From the NCBI GenBank assembly GCA_015179125.1, contig WHVA01000080.1:62001-126000 (forward strand): a stretch of DNA of 64,000 nt. Direction: 5' to 3'. Every line of letters begins with the position of its first letter. Position 1 is the stretch's first letter. The translations under genes and the position numbers were made by a program. Shown in pieces: positions 44,097-55,977 of the stretch. The DNA comes from Gautieria morchelliformis (lineage: Eukaryota; Basidiomycota; Agaricomycetes; Gomphales; Gomphaceae). The notes under the pieces are model-generated. The model was given only the letters and a program-made list of their open reading frames with translations, had not been told where the DNA came from and searched no databases.

Positions 44097-45073
44097 GCTG
44101 ATCTGGTACCGACCAAGTTGTGCATGTTCTTAGCGCAGTCAACCAGCTTTTATGACGGTTCCACCGGAAGGATGTTATTCGATAGGGGGCAAAATATACC
44201 GGTTTCTAAATGTGCCGACGCAATGAAATAACTCGTTCATTTGAACATGGAAATCATAGCTACTGTAGCATAGGAGATGCTAACTGTGATGCCGATGAGC
44301 CTTGACTCCGGACGCAAATAGAAGTGATACTACAGCGTCGTCCTTAACCTTTGGACACCATAACATCGACTGGAGCCGGTTGTTCACATAGTACGTAATG
44401 GGATATCGCCATACGTTTCACTCGTACGACATTGAGACGAGCTTCCAGAAGAGAAATCTCCAAGCCGGGATCCGTTACGAAGGCGATGAAGTTGAAAGGG
44501 GGTTCCGTCGGTCTGGATGGCCAATAACAACCGGAATGGAGCTGCAGCATATCTATAGCTTATCAGCAGCTAGTTCATGGTTGCCCCTACGTGTTCAGGC
44601 GCACTGTTCCGAAGTCGTTGGTTTGTAAAAGTAACTTCGCCCGACTTATTGTAATTCCACACGCTCATAAGAAGATATTGATTCATCCGACCGTGGGCGT
44701 GTCGTACCTGCATTCAATCCGAAACAGTCGTATGCCGATTAGTTTCATATGCCACGAATCGACGGAAAACAACAACATACCTATGAGTACCCGGAACTAC
44801 ACGAATATTTACCTTGTCGGGCAGCCCAATTAGACCCGATTCATCACACGATCGTCGGAGACTCGGAGCCTCAATCTGACCACGATTCGAGGAATGGTGT
44901 CTGTCATCGTGCCGGTTGTGGATCATCAGGAAAAGCGAAGAGAGGATATATACCGTATGTACGATATATACCAGTTATTCCGCGGCTACATAAGCCCCTG
45001 TCTAAGACTCTGTAGATGTGTGGTATTGCATCGACAGCAGAGTGAATACTAGGATCGCTACTGTTCTGCAAAG
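44097..45073. other. Intergenic stretch, nothing recognised
   Basis: Upstream region of the P450 gene. No gene, repeat or RNA is recognised. A clear TATA box was not found close to the P450 start. Confidence 0.5.
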
Positions 45074-45090
45074 CTCGGCCAAGCCGAGAG
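45074..45090. repeat. 17-bp direct repeat, left flank of a LINE-like insertion
   Basis: CTCGGCCAAGCCGAGAG, identical to 46736-46752, and itself nearly palindromic (CTCGGC/GCCGAG). It runs into a GA microsatellite (to about 45106). Confidence 0.8.
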
Positions 45091-46735
45091 AGAGAGAGAG
45101 AGAGATAGTCAATTATAGTGCTCGAAGCGCCGGGCGCTTATGGTGCACTTTACTACTATATGAGACATAGGTATCTAGCGTAATATCAAAGGGAGGCTGC
45201 GACAGTTGGATTGCATGATAGAGTGTTAACAACTGGATTTGTGAGAATAGGGAAAAAGCGAGACCCGTTATTAGCCGTGACGAGCCAGCGAATTGCCGGA
45301 ACGACACGGACATGTCTCACATCCAGTCCAGAGCGGGTGGGTCCGAGTTAGTAACACGAAGGGTGGTCAGGTCAGTGTGTTTTGCGTAGGTATCATGCAT
45401 CAAGGGTGAAGTGGCAGCGTTCAGATTGCAGTGAGTAGTGTAGATCCTGTTGTAGGCCTGACTAGGCCTCGTAGAGAGGACCTGCCTCAGCGAGTTTGAG
45501 TGCATGGCGGCCCAGGGCAGCTTTGTGCTCTGGGCATTCGTTACTGACTGCAGTGTGGGCACCTGAGCAGACAGCACATCTCGGTGTGACGTGCTGACAT
45601 GGTACGGGTCTGCCGCATTTTTCCTCATTGGGACACGGGCACTCGCGTGTTGTATGTTTGCCCGAGCAGTGTCCACAAACGGTTGTCCTCTTGCAGAGCC
45701 GTGCAAAGTGCCCATAGCGATGACAGTTGTAGCATCGTGGCGGGCGGCGTATGAACTTAGCTGTTGGGTGGAGGTGACCCCGGAACGCAATGTGGTGGCT
45801 GATGCAGTTGTTGGCAACTTGGGCATCTGTGAAATAGAGGACTATAGACGTGTGTTTCTTGGTTTGCTGATTGTTCCGCGGGCGGGCAAGGAACTCAATC
45901 TGTTTGAGTGTCGAGGGGTGGGTGATGATGTGGTCGTTGTGGTTGATGAGGGAGATAACATCACAGCTGTCCCGTGAAGTGTCGAATGAGGCGGGGATTC
46001 CATGAACAACAATTGGGAAGGTCTTTTGGGCAACAGAGAGCTGATCGGAGAGTTTGGGGAGCCAGCGGTGCGCTGTGGAGGCAAGGTAAATTTGTTTGGC
46101 TTCGCTGCATGTCGCCAGCCATATATCCCGCTCCGGTATCGACCTGCAGCACGGATCCGCGGCGGGATTGTCTCTATGTCCTCATCTCCATTGGCATCTG
46201 GTGTGTATGATTTTGTTTCGAACCAGCACTCAGCGTCTTCGACAGCTTTGCAGATTTCCTCTCCTAGCTCCTCGTCGGATAGACCTGAGAACGCTGGGGT
46301 GTTGCGGTTGGACTGCACGAGCGTGAGGTCGAACCGTGTGTTGCGGAAAGGCGTTTTGGGGTCAGGCGAAGGCTGTGGGGCCGGCGTAGTGGGTGAGGTA
46401 AGGACGGATGCGTAGGTGCGTTTTCCAGCGGACTGTGTGGTGTTTGGAAGGCCTAAGTGCGTGGAGATGGCTTCCAGATGTTTGTAAACACTGGCTAGTT
46501 GTAGGTCATGTTGAGAGTCTTTGAGTGTCGATTGGGCTATAGAGATCAGGTCGCGGCTTTGGTGCAGGGCGTCGAGAGAGATTGACACTGTTTTTGCAGC
46601 CTTGGTCTTAGGGAGAGCAATTCCATGTATCAGAATACTAAGCTGTTCTAGTGTAGTTGCTAAAGATGCTGCAGTAGACTGCACTGGGAGTTTATCGGGC
46701 GGCGGCGGTGGTGGTAGGACCGTGGGAGCCATCTT
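45091..46735 (-). mobile_element. LINE-like ORF1-only element with 17-bp TSD
   Basis: The segment between two identical 17-bp repeats contains a minus-strand ORF1-type gene beginning 3 nt inside the 5' edge and finishing in a TC-rich microsatellite at the 3' edge. Long direct repeats and a simple-sequence tail fit target-primed reverse transcription. No endonuclease or reverse transcriptase is present, so it depends on another element or is 3'-truncated internally. Confidence 0.65.
45317..46732 (-). pseudogene. Retroelement ORF1 (Gag-like, CCHC zinc knuckles), frameshifted
   Basis: From ATG 46732 about 200 codons read as a proline-rich, then helical, nucleocapsid-like protein (SLDALHQSRDLISIAQSTL, then KRTYASVLTSP). 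The frame is lost before the zinc knuckles, which are visible in another frame near 45600-45740: C-Y-N-C-x4-H-x4-C and C-G-H-C-x4-H-x4-C. The knuckles bind RNA in LINE ORF1 and Gag proteins. The sequence differs from the ORF1 at 54274-55977, so it is another LINE family. At least one frameshift prevents an intact product. Confidence 0.65.
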
Positions 46736-46752
46736 CTCGGCCAAGCCGAGAG
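46736..46752. repeat. 17-bp direct repeat, right flank of the LINE-like insertion
   Basis: Identical to 45074-45090; together they are the presumed target-site duplication. Confidence 0.8.
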
Positions 46753-46798
46753 CTACCCGCCGCTAGGATATAAGTAGTCCGTGGCTAACCAGAAAGCA

Positions 46799-47482
46799 TT
46801 AATCAGCGTGGGTTCGTTGTAGGTACGAGGACCCACAGTGATTCACATCACGTGCGTACAGCAATATTGGGAAACTGCGGCAACATATTGCGTACTTCGT
46901 GCCCTCCACGTTCGATGCCGCATGCAACACCGTATCCTCTTCTATCTCTCTCTTTATTTTCACCCGTGTCTCAGGTGGTGGACTAATACTATGCATATTC
47001 TGGGAAGCATGGATTATAGGGCAAGTATCATGTGGTGTCGTCAGGGAAGATGGTGATACAGTTGGTAATGTAACTATTCGATTACATAACCCAGCCAACT
47101 TTTTTGCTACTTGATTTTGATGACACCGACCACTAGCGTGAATATTCATGCACCGCAGTGCTCCCGGAAGCCTCGTGACAACGCAGCTCCCGGCCAAGCG
47201 CGGGAGATTCCTATCGGTATCTAGCCGAGACCATCGACTGGGGTACGTCGCATTTGCGAATTTGCGATGAGCGCCGTGATGAAGCCAGCCCCGTTCTGTT
47301 ACCTGAATTGGAAAGGATACCATGCGACTACTATAGTGACGGAATGGCCTGGGAGACAATGTCAGGAAAAGCATATGCCTAGAAATGCCCGTGCTTAGCT
47401 TGATCGATGCGACAGGACACACGCTGAATCTAATACGCCTTTGGAAACTTTTTGTAATCGAAGACCGGTAGATCCGCGCCAA
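46799..47482 (-). CDS. Unrecognised ORF, 227 codons (uncertain)
   Basis: A long minus-strand frame with no ATG at its first residue that could be confirmed as a start and no recognised domain. The C-terminal half (ETRVKIKREIEEDTVLHAAS) looks protein-like. Introns may be hidden in it. Could be a decayed host gene or chance. Confidence 0.2.
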   Translation of the reverse strand: MARIYRSSITKSFQRRIRFSVCPVASIKLSTGISRHMLFLTLSPRPFRHYSSRMVSFPIQVTERGWLHHGAHRKFANATYPSRWSRLDTDRNLPRLAGSCVVTRLPGALRCMNIHASGRCHQNQVAKKLAGLCNRIVTLPTVSPSSLTTPHDTCPIIHASQNMHSISPPPETRVKIKREIEEDTVLHAASNVEGTKYAICCRSFPILLYARDVNHCGSSYLQRTHAD

Positions 47483-47864
47483 GGATCAAATATAACTCCT
47501 GTCCTGAACAAATCAAACACCAGAGTTATAAGTATCGATGGTGTGCGTGCGTGGTTCCAATGCGGCTCGGCACTGGATTACAAAACCGACATACAAACAT
47601 CATACGGCAAGCATCCGAGTCAACAGACGAAAATGGATGCTGCGCTCACCTCCTCGGCCAGCTCATGCAGCGCACCAAATTCCGAATACAGCTCGTCGAT
47701 CACGCCGAGCTAGCTCCAGCAAGTAGCTGAAACTATGACCTTTCTTCAAATTCGCGACACGCAGTGATCACATAATCCTTCCGATCTGCAACGGGTTCAA
47801 GCATGTGTCTGGCTGCAGGTTTTCGTGTGGTACGAGACTGCCAACCTAGTCCACTTGCTTCAAA

Positions 47865-48365
47865 ATGTTCGACTCGCTGTGGAACTTCATTCACAATCTT
47901 TTCCTATCCCTAATGTCAGACGCCGATCTTGATGCTGGCCGCTTCATCTTCGTCCAAAATTCCTTCAGCCCTGCATGGTTCTACTCCAGGCTCTGCACCA
48001 AGCACCGAGACAGTCGTATACACTGTCAAGAAATCACGTGGTATAAAGAGGAGAAGGGGTCAAGGCATGAATACCTTGTCGCACGACTCCAGAGGAAGCG
48101 GGGATCTAAGGTAATGTTCGCGAGGGTTGAACGTGGTCCTTCTATATTGGCAAGCTGGATTCAAATCTCATCTACCTCCTCTCCCCCCTCCCTTGCGAAG
48201 GAGGTATCAGCATCCGATCGAATAACCTGTCTCAGCCAGGAAGCCAGCGATAGGCGTATCGGCAACGACGCCCCCCTCGTCACATATGTATTTCCAAACC
48301 TCTCCCTCCTTGAATTTTCGAGGCTGGGTCGCCAGGAGGCAATTCTCTGCCCGACGCGCGAATGA
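47865..48365 (+). CDS. Conserved-looking hypothetical protein, probably incomplete
   Basis: 166 codons from ATG 47865. The segment with IHCQEITWYKEEKGSRHEYLVARL, broken here only by its length limit, resembles from memory a widespread Agaricomycete family of unknown function, in which a central QCYW-type region and a long charged C-terminal helix follow. Here the frame stops soon after VTYVFPNLSLLEFSRL, where the central region would begin, and a charged tail is found in another frame at 48362-48694. This would fit an internal deletion, making it a broken member. The family assignment rests on memory only. Confidence 0.4.
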   Translation: MFDSLWNFIHNLFLSLMSDADLDAGRFIFVQNSFSPAWFYSRLCTKHRDSRIHCQEITWYKEEKGSRHEYLVARLQRKRGSKVMFARVERGPSILASWIQISSTSSPPSLAKEVSASDRITCLSQEASDRRIGNDAPLVTYVFPNLSLLEFSRLGRQEAILCPTRE

Positions 48366-48694
48366 GCTCTGTCCCAGCTGACCCCCCTAAAGGGGCAGGG
48401 TATTACACGATCATCGACACGATGACGTCGCAGTGGACGAAGGACTTCGACATCATAGAACAAAAATACAAAGACCATAGGTCCGCCAACCCGGATCCCA
48501 TTGGCCCTGGACGAGAGCGAACCCAACGGGAAGTACAAGAAGCACGAGCGGAGGGGTTGCAGGAGGGGACCGGGAGGAAACCGAGCGAGAACGAGCGGCG
48601 GCAGCGGAACGAGAACGGAAAGCACGAGCGGAGGGGGTGCAGGAGGGGGGACCGGGAGGCAACCGAACGAGAACGAGCGGCGGCAGCCGAATGA
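48362..48694 (+). pseudogene. Charged C-terminal frame following the hypothetical protein
   Basis: 110 codons beginning MSSVPADPPKGAGYY, overlapping the previous stop in another frame and ending in Arg/Glu-rich repeats. Its start (PKGAGYYTIIDTMTSQWTKD) is protein-like; it may be the displaced C-terminus of the gene at 47865. The purine-rich tail at about 48520-48710 is a tandem repeat of about 80-90 bp. Confidence 0.35.
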
Positions 48695-48715
48695 GAACGG
48701 AGGCTAAGGGAGGAG

Positions 48716-50660
48716 ACGGCCAAGTGAGAACAGAAGGTAATGGAGTAGGTGAGGTCTTTGCAAGCACAGCTCTGGCGTGGGGGCGGCGCAACGGGTGCGT
48801 AGGTGGTTTCTGAAACGTCGATCCTGCATTATTTCTTTTCTTATTTAGTATGAACGCTACCGATCACTTACCCCGGAAACATATTCGGCCAACCGGAGAA
48901 TGAGCGTTTGATATGTGCATTACTGAAGAGATGCTGGGTTATGGCATCAACGAAGGTCGTATAGACTATCAATCCATTGCACAATGTTCCTCTATGGATT
49001 GATACAGGGTTGGCTGACAGACCGAATGTTTTGCATTTTTCTCTCTTGAGGCGTGTTGCCAGCAAGTGTCCAATATTGTGGGAATCAAGCGGAACCTCAG
49101 ACGGGATCAGAACTGAGAACAGAGGAACTTTATGTACTGTCCATCGACTGTGGTCCGTACGTTCGACTTTCATCTTCATTCTCGGGCCACGGCTAGCTCA
49201 ACACGTCTGGCTTTCTAGGGATTAAAATGTAAAGCTGGCATATACTGTAGTACGCGCCGACCCAAGTCTCATTTTGCTTTTTTAACGGTATGTCCTAGAT
49301 CCTCCGGTTGAACACTATACCGCTTCACGGCAGCTGGGATCCTTCAATGTCATAGCTGTACCATCACGCATCAATAATATGGATTCGACTTGATGCACCC
49401 ACTCCTCAGCGGGGATGACACGTGGGGGATGATCATAGACGTATTCTCATAATCTGTCGAGTCTTTAAAGGTACTCTTGATCTGTTTGTTTTTGAGGCAG
49501 TTCTTTTCTAGCGAGTAGCAAATTTTTTTTTTTTTTGGAATCCCCGCGTCTGTCTTCAAGTTCTCCCATGGCGTCGCGCGTCTCCGACCTGACGATGCTC
49601 CAGTGATCATCGCTTCTCTGGCAGCTATCCATTTGGAGTGCTTTTTCGCGGGAAAGAACGTAACATGTACATAATACCGTTCCCGGGGGCCAAGCTCATC
49701 AGCATTTCAGCCTGGGTGTGCAATGTGAAATATTCAATGTGATTGTGCGTGATTCGCTTCTGTAACTGGGCAAATACCCTTGGAATATGCGATTACAGTA
49801 AAGTTTGCGGCGTGTACGTCGCTAGCATTACTACTAGTAGTGCGCATGGATTTCGATTAGTGATTAACTTGGGTACGGGCAAAGAAGGCTAGCTTCCTTG
49901 CCATCTGTACTGTATCAATGTGCAGCAGGTATACAATTCATCTCTCACGCCTCTGATGCATATCTTCCCCGACTCTCTCCGACTACGCCTCAGATATATC
50001 ATAGATCATCGCTGCCGCACTCAGACTCACTCTGTCGGTGCACCTGTGCTGGATATTAAGTGAGAGGAAGGGGTTTGTAGACTCGGAGTCGCGCACGCTG
50101 CTGCAGGAGCCGCAGCACATCCAACTCGAGCGTATACTCCTGGATGCGTTGTCTGTGGCGCTGATTCGTGGGCTGGGCCCACACGTTACGGTAAGTGGCC
50201 CGAAGCGGCGGAGAAACCCAAGGACAACCCAGAAGCCAGACACACCTAGAGCTGTGTTACGCTGCATCTGTGCGTGGATCCTCGTATCCCATGCATTCCT
50301 GTCATCCTACCCAGAGCTGCTAGGCGAGGGTGTGTAGACCTGTCCGGGCCCGGAGTGCCTGTAGTCTGCTCACTGCCTCCGTCCTCAGTGCAGTCTGTCT
50401 CTAATATCACTCGCGGAACGCTTTCGTTGGCCCAGGCATCGTATGCTAGTCGGGCGATGTACGACTTTCGCCTGGAACCCGGACGGCGTGTGCATGAGAT
50501 GAGGGCTGAGACAGGGCTGAGGAGACTCGCTGTTCTATAGGGTGTGGCGCATATCCGTATCACATTAGATACGCCCTAAGGGGCGGCCTCATGTGAGAGC
50601 GGTGGTCGCCGCCGCCTTGGGAGGTGGCGCCTCCTGTCCCCGCCTCAGATCCCGCCCACC
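48716..50660. other. Intergenic stretch with a T-tract tail
   Basis: No gene is recognised. A 14-nt T tract at 49523-49536 followed by GGAATCCCCGCGTCTGTCTT resembles the 3' tail of a minus-strand retroposon of another type than the tails above. A plus-strand frame at 50038-50337 has no recognised motif. Confidence 0.35.
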
Positions 50661-52117
50661 ATGAAGTCTCCCCGTCGTCTCCCTCCCGCGCAGGCCAAGG
50701 CGGGCAGCATCGCGCCCGAGATAGTGCTCATCATTCTGAGCCACGTCCGCCACCCGCGCGACACCCTCCCCGACCCGCCGCACGTGCTTCCCACCCTCCG
50801 CGCGGTCCCGCTCGTGTGCAGGGCGTGGCATCAGCCCGGCACCGAGGTCCTCTACCAGCGCATCGTATTCTCGTCTGCGTCGTCGCGCCCCGCGAAGCTC
50901 CTCACCCGCTCCATCCGCGCGAACCCGCCCCTCGCCCGCTTCGTCGCCGTCCTCTCCTTCCCGGACCTCCGCTTCCGCCCCTGCGACTACTACCGCAACG
51001 AGCGCTCCGCCGTCCGTCTCCGCAACTACGCCGCGCTCATACGGATGTGTCCCAACGTCGTCTTCCTCCGCCTCCCGACCAACATCCACAACGCGCCCTC
51101 CCCGCGCGGGGTCCCGGCGCTACCCCTCCCCGCTGCACAGACGCGCAACCTCCTCAGCCTCCATCTCACGACGCACCCCGCGTCCGCGCGCTATGCGTCC
51201 ACGGCTCAGGCGCTTAGCTGCGCCCCCCTCACGTTCCTCCCCATCCACACCGCGTTCCCCTCCCTCGTGCACCTCACCCTCGCCAACTTCACCCTCACCC
51301 TCGAAGGCCACCCCCTGCGCTCCCGCCTCCTCTTACCCTCCCTCCCCGCGCTGCGTTCCCTCACCCTCTCCGCGTGCCTCCTCGACACCCGCGCCGCCGC
51401 CCAGCTCTTCACCGCCGTGCGCCCTTCCCTCCGCCACCTCGAGCTCTGGCAGTGCGGGCCCCTCCCATCGCTCACCGACTCCGCCTTCCTCATCCTCGGC
51501 CCCGCGCTCGAGGGCCTCGGCGTCGACGCGTACGTCTACACGTACTACGCCATGCAAGACGCGCCCGCACCCGCGCTCCCCCGCCTCCGCACCCTCAGGC
51601 TCGCCGCGGAGCAGCTTTCCGTCGAGGAGCTGCGCCGTCTCCCGCCCTCGCTCGAGCGCCTCACCATCACCGCGCTCCCCGCGTGCCGCTGCGCCGCGTG
51701 TGCGAAGGGCGCCGTGTGCACGTCGGCGAGCGAGCGCGGCAGCGACATGGGCGTGGCGCTCGCGCTCGCGCTCGCCCACCAGGACTTCGCGGCGGAGAGG
51801 CTGCGCGAAATCGTCCTCGCGGGGCGCTGCTGCGCGTGGCACCAGTGGGACGGCGTGCTCGCACAGCGGTGTGCGGCGCGCGGGATTAGGCTCGTGCGCG
51901 ACGTGGACGGGGCGCCGGGTAAGTGGCTGCTTTCTTCTCGCTCTTCGCGTGTGGGGCGCATGCTGACTCGCCGCGTGCGTTTTTTTTAAAAGGGGAATGC
52001 CGGGATACGCGCACGCCGGTGCGCCGGCGCGTCGAGGCCGTCGTGCGGCGCACGGCATGGCCCGTTCACAAGGCCAACGCCGTGTGGATGAGCGCTTTCG
52101 ATCGGTTTGCCTGGTGA
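50661..52117 (+). CDS. F-box protein, GC-rich gene with one intron
   Basis: Exons 50661-51918 and 51993-52117 give 460 residues. The intron has GTAAGT at 51919 and ends AAAAG at 51992; without splicing the frame runs on for only 23 codons to a stop in the intron. The N-terminus has an F-box-like motif (SIAPEIVLIILSHV ... LRAVPLVCRAWHQPGTEVLYQ), which in this family binds Skp1 in SCF ubiquitin ligases. The rest shows leucine-rich-like spacing (LVHLTLANFTLTLEGHPL; LRHLELWQCGPL) as in fungal F-box/LRR proteins that choose substrates. The start lies in a good context (CCACCATGA). Codon use is markedly GC-rich compared with the surrounding genes. The substrate is unknown. Confidence 0.82.
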
Positions 52118-54119
52118 CACCCATGCCACGCCGCGTTGTCCCCCCCGTCTCATTGTCGCCCATCCCACCATTTTGCATCCTGCTCACGTGCGCACCTGGA
52201 GCGCTATGTATTTCTCGCCTGTTCCCGTCCCTGTCCTATCTATCGTGATGTGATATGATCCTGCTCTGCTGCGCGTCATCCTGCCCTTGTATAGATATAA
52301 CGACGACTCTCCTGTCCTGTCCGCTATAGCCATCGTTGTTCTTGATATCAATACCATTACGCTACGCTACGCCATTTCCCAGAAAGAAACCTCCTGTGTT
52401 AAAGTTACAAGTGTAATATATGTTCCAGATGACTTGACTTGTCGGAAGCCATTGTGGCAGCAGAACTCGGTTGGATGGCCGGACTCCATCCCACCCACCC
52501 CGCCACGCCGGGCCACAGCGACGGATATGCGACTGTTACACTCTGCGAGACTGCGACGGCAGAAGTAAGCCGCAGTCACAGTCACAAGTCAATAAATCCC
52601 TCAATTCTCTGCGTCCCTTCCCACTGGAAACACCCTCAGTCTAGAAATCTCTAACCCTCGGGACTACAACTTCCAGCGTACATGTATGGGATGGATATTT
52701 ACACGTGATGTGGGCGATGTAGGTGGTGTAGGCGATATGATGAATACGAGAGAAGGCGGCAGACGTGCACGGCCTGATTCAGGCGTACAAGCCTAAACCA
52801 TAAGCCCAGCTAGACTTGATTGATCGCCGGCTTCCCTACCGTTCCTGCTGTTCTTCGATCCCTGGCATACAAGAGCATGCTTCTTGTAGCTCAGTTGGCG
52901 GCGCGGCGGTCAGCAGCTGGTACGCATCCACTGTCCAAATACGCTTAGAGTGCAACACTACATGATATCATGTCAGATGGATGTATCAGAGTATGCCCCA
53001 AGTGCTACCGCCAGCAATTCACGGGTACGCCCCTAACGTGTGGTGACTTCTTCAAGGTAGGAGTCGATACTTGCAGTTGGGCCCTGCCGGGGCCGTGGAG
53101 GGTGGGGCCGAAGCTTTTGCAGAATGACGCTGGGTAAGCATCAGGAGGTTGGTTGACAAATTTCAATATTCCGCAGATGATATAGTGAATGCGAGAGTCA
53201 GGTTACATCATAGTACCAAAACACGATCTGTTGTTTCGCGATGCTTCAGGCAACAGAGACCTCTGGATCCGGGTTAGACTTTGGGACCCGAACGCCTGGA
53301 TATCTTCCCGCTGGCGAGATGAAAACGCTTGGCCGAAATCGCAAGCACAAGTACACATGGCGGAAGACCAGCGCCGTTCACGCACAGCGTAGCGCTCTTA
53401 GTCGAAGGCGTTCGAGATCGCGCTGTGCCCCGAAACAAGGTCATCGATGCTGGTCCTCTCTCCCAGGCCAGACGCTTGAACGTGGCCGTTATCCTCTACT
53501 TACTTTTATTTTGACTCGTGCAGGTCCGTCCTAGAGAAGTGTAGTCAATATGAGATATGAAGGCGCAAAGGGACTCTGCGATGCGTGCCTTGGAGGCAGA
53601 CGGCCAGAAACTGGGGGTGAACCGTCGGTGCGAGACAGCACGCTGTGAGTTGGGAACGCGAGCATCCCATGCAGTGCCGAAGAGACGTTTAAAATCGGAG
53701 AAGATTCATGGAAAGATTCGACAGGGTATAGCTGCGAATTTGCAACTCTTCCGTATGTACATCTCTTTATCCATGGCAGATCACGAAGAAGTGTAATTAC
53801 TGTATCGGGACCATCAGCGTCATATGGATCGAACATCATTCTTCGGCAAATGGCCGACAATTTTACAGTGTATGGGTGAGAGAGAGAGAGATGTTGTAAG
53901 TAGCGCAGTAACTAGAGTAGAAGGAGCTACTGAGCCCCGGTGAAAAGAGGTTATGCTGGGATCGGACGCTGTTGGACGCAAAATCTGCAAACTGCACTAA
54001 TCGGGCAGTATCTGCCAGTGTTGGCTCCTAAATAAGCCTTAAATGGTCCTACCCTTAATTAAGGCCATAATGTTATGGCTTAACTGGCAGGCAGGAGATG
54101 GTAACCCTTAATTAACCCT
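52118..54119. other. Intergenic stretch before the LINE
   Basis: No gene is recognised. A short GA microsatellite lies at about 53880-53892 and near-palindromic TTAATTAA blocks at about 54050 and 54110. Confidence 0.5.
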
Positions 54120-54273
54120 TAACTCGAGCTTTCTCACGCCTACCACCACCACACAAAACCTAAAAATTTCATCCCACCCGCACACAACAACCAGACTCAC
54201 AGATAGATTACCGAAAACACACTATAATCACAGTAAAACAGACCCAGCAGAGAAAAACAGAAAAAAAGGGGCC

Positions 54274-55977
54274 ATGCCACAAAACGCAAACCCCACAACG
54301 GCCTCCATGGCGCCGGTCCCACGAACGAGAGCCAGCAGCCAGCAAGTAGGAGCAAAGAACAGGACAGAGCTACTTGCAGACCCATATGCCACGGTCCGCG
54401 ACAGAGATCAGGCCTGAGCATTCCTGGATAGGCATGGTTTCCTCGCCAAAGACAACCCGACCACTTCAGATCAGCTCAGCTACGTACTCCTGTCGCTAGC
54501 CCACAGCGCCACGGGAAAGACAATGGAGGAAGGAGTCAGATCCATAGCAATCCTCATGATAGACGAAGAGGCAAGGGCCGCAAGCAAAGCTCTCCTGCAG
54601 TACATCGAGGACGGCTTAGCGCCGATACTCACCAAACTCGACTCGACTGTGGAGGCGGCGCGGGGCGCGACAGATACGGCTAAAAGCAGTGCGGAAGAGG
54701 CGAACCTGGCGGTAGAAGAAATCTGCAGTGTAGAGAGGATAAGAAGTGAAATAAGAGAAGAAGCAGAAAAGGGCACCATGTACGCAGCCGCCCTGAAAGG
54801 TAACGTCCCCCTATCCCACCCGAACAACCTGGCAAGAGCCAGAGCCAGAGAGTGCCAGATACTAATAGACAGAGATCCCAGAGTGGAGCACAACGTGCTA
54901 GCTGAACTCACCAAGCAGGAACTGGTAGCGAAAGCAAACGAGGCCCTAGAGCAGCTCGAGGAAGACACGCAAGGCACAGAGGTCACCTTCATAGGAGCCA
55001 AAATCCTAGCCAACGGAGGCATAGTGTACGAGCTCGGCAACCCCGTGGCCACCAACTGGGTCCAGCAAAACAAGGCACGATTCGCAGAGAAGCTCGGAGG
55101 GACCTCGGTCGTAAAAGAGAGGGCGGTGTCAGTGCTAGTGGAATACGTGCCAATAACACACGCACCGGAGGCCATGGGCGAACTCAAGAAGATAGAGAGA
55201 GATTCGAGACTCCCCAGCGGCACGCTGATTTCAACTAGATGGATAAAACCGCCGAGTAGGAGAACACATGGGCAGAGGTCTGCGCACCTCATAGCTAAGT
55301 TTTCAAACATTGAGTCAGCAAATCAAAGCATCAGGGATGGGCTGATAATTTCAGGGAAACGCGCGTGGGCGAGAAGGATGAAAAGAGAACCGAGGAGATG
55401 CCTGAAATGTCAGAGGCAAAACGCGAGGCACATGGCGGCGGACTGCAATGGAGAGGAGACTTGTGGGACGTGCGGAAAAGGACACAAGACCGCGGATTGC
55501 GAGGAAACCGACCCAGCCCGCTACAAATGCGTGAACTGCGACAAGGCCGGTCACGTGTCGTGGGACCACACTTGCCCGAAATTCACGGCAGCATGCCTAA
55601 CGATAGAGAGGGCAGACCCAGAGGGGACCTACAAGTACTTCCCAAATCAGCAACCCTGGATGTGGGAACAGCAAAACGAAGCAGGACCGACCGCAGACGC
55701 AGGCGAACTTCTCCAACAAGCCATCGACGGGGGAGGCAGAGAGAGAAACACGCGATGGGTGACAGACAGTAATGGCGGGGGCAGAAGGGAAGGCAGCATG
55801 ACAAGGGGAGCAGGGCACAGAAGCAGAAGCAGGAATAACACCAACCCCGAGGCAGGTCACAGGGACCAAGGATGGACGGGAGGAAGGGCGAGGCCGAGAA
55901 CGCTCGATGAGTACGAACGGGGCGGCGCCCAGCAGGAGGAAATTGACAGTGCAATCCACATCTCAAGTCAACAATGA
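54274..55977 (+). pseudogene. LINE ORF1 (Gag-like, zinc knuckles) with one nonsense codon
   Basis: ATG 54274 (MPQNANPTTASMAP) opens a frame that is interrupted by TGA at 54415-54417 and continues to TGA 55975-55977. From an internal ATG at 54523 a 484-residue protein remains open. A helical middle region (VEAARGATDTAKSSAEEANL) precedes CLKCQRQNARHMAADC, CGTCGKGHKTADC and CVNCDKAGHVSWDHTC, three CCHC-type knuckles at about residues 297-350 of the open part. Such ORF1 proteins coat the element RNA. The C-terminus is Gly/Arg-rich. The stop overlaps the ORF2 start as ATGA, suggesting coupled translation. Confidence 0.82.

Noticed and set aside
51333-52187. 284-codon minus-strand ORF and other long frames inside the F-box gene
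   Set aside because: GC-rich codon use of the sense gene leaves antisense frames open; the sense frame has an F-box and a clean intron.
52880-52960. tRNA-like start (TAGCTCAGTTGG) at about 52885
   Set aside because: No matching acceptor stem, anticodon arm or B box could be found downstream.
54480-55310. 276-codon minus-strand ORF over LINE ORF1
   Set aside because: Antisense shadow; the plus strand has zinc knuckles and continues to ORF2.
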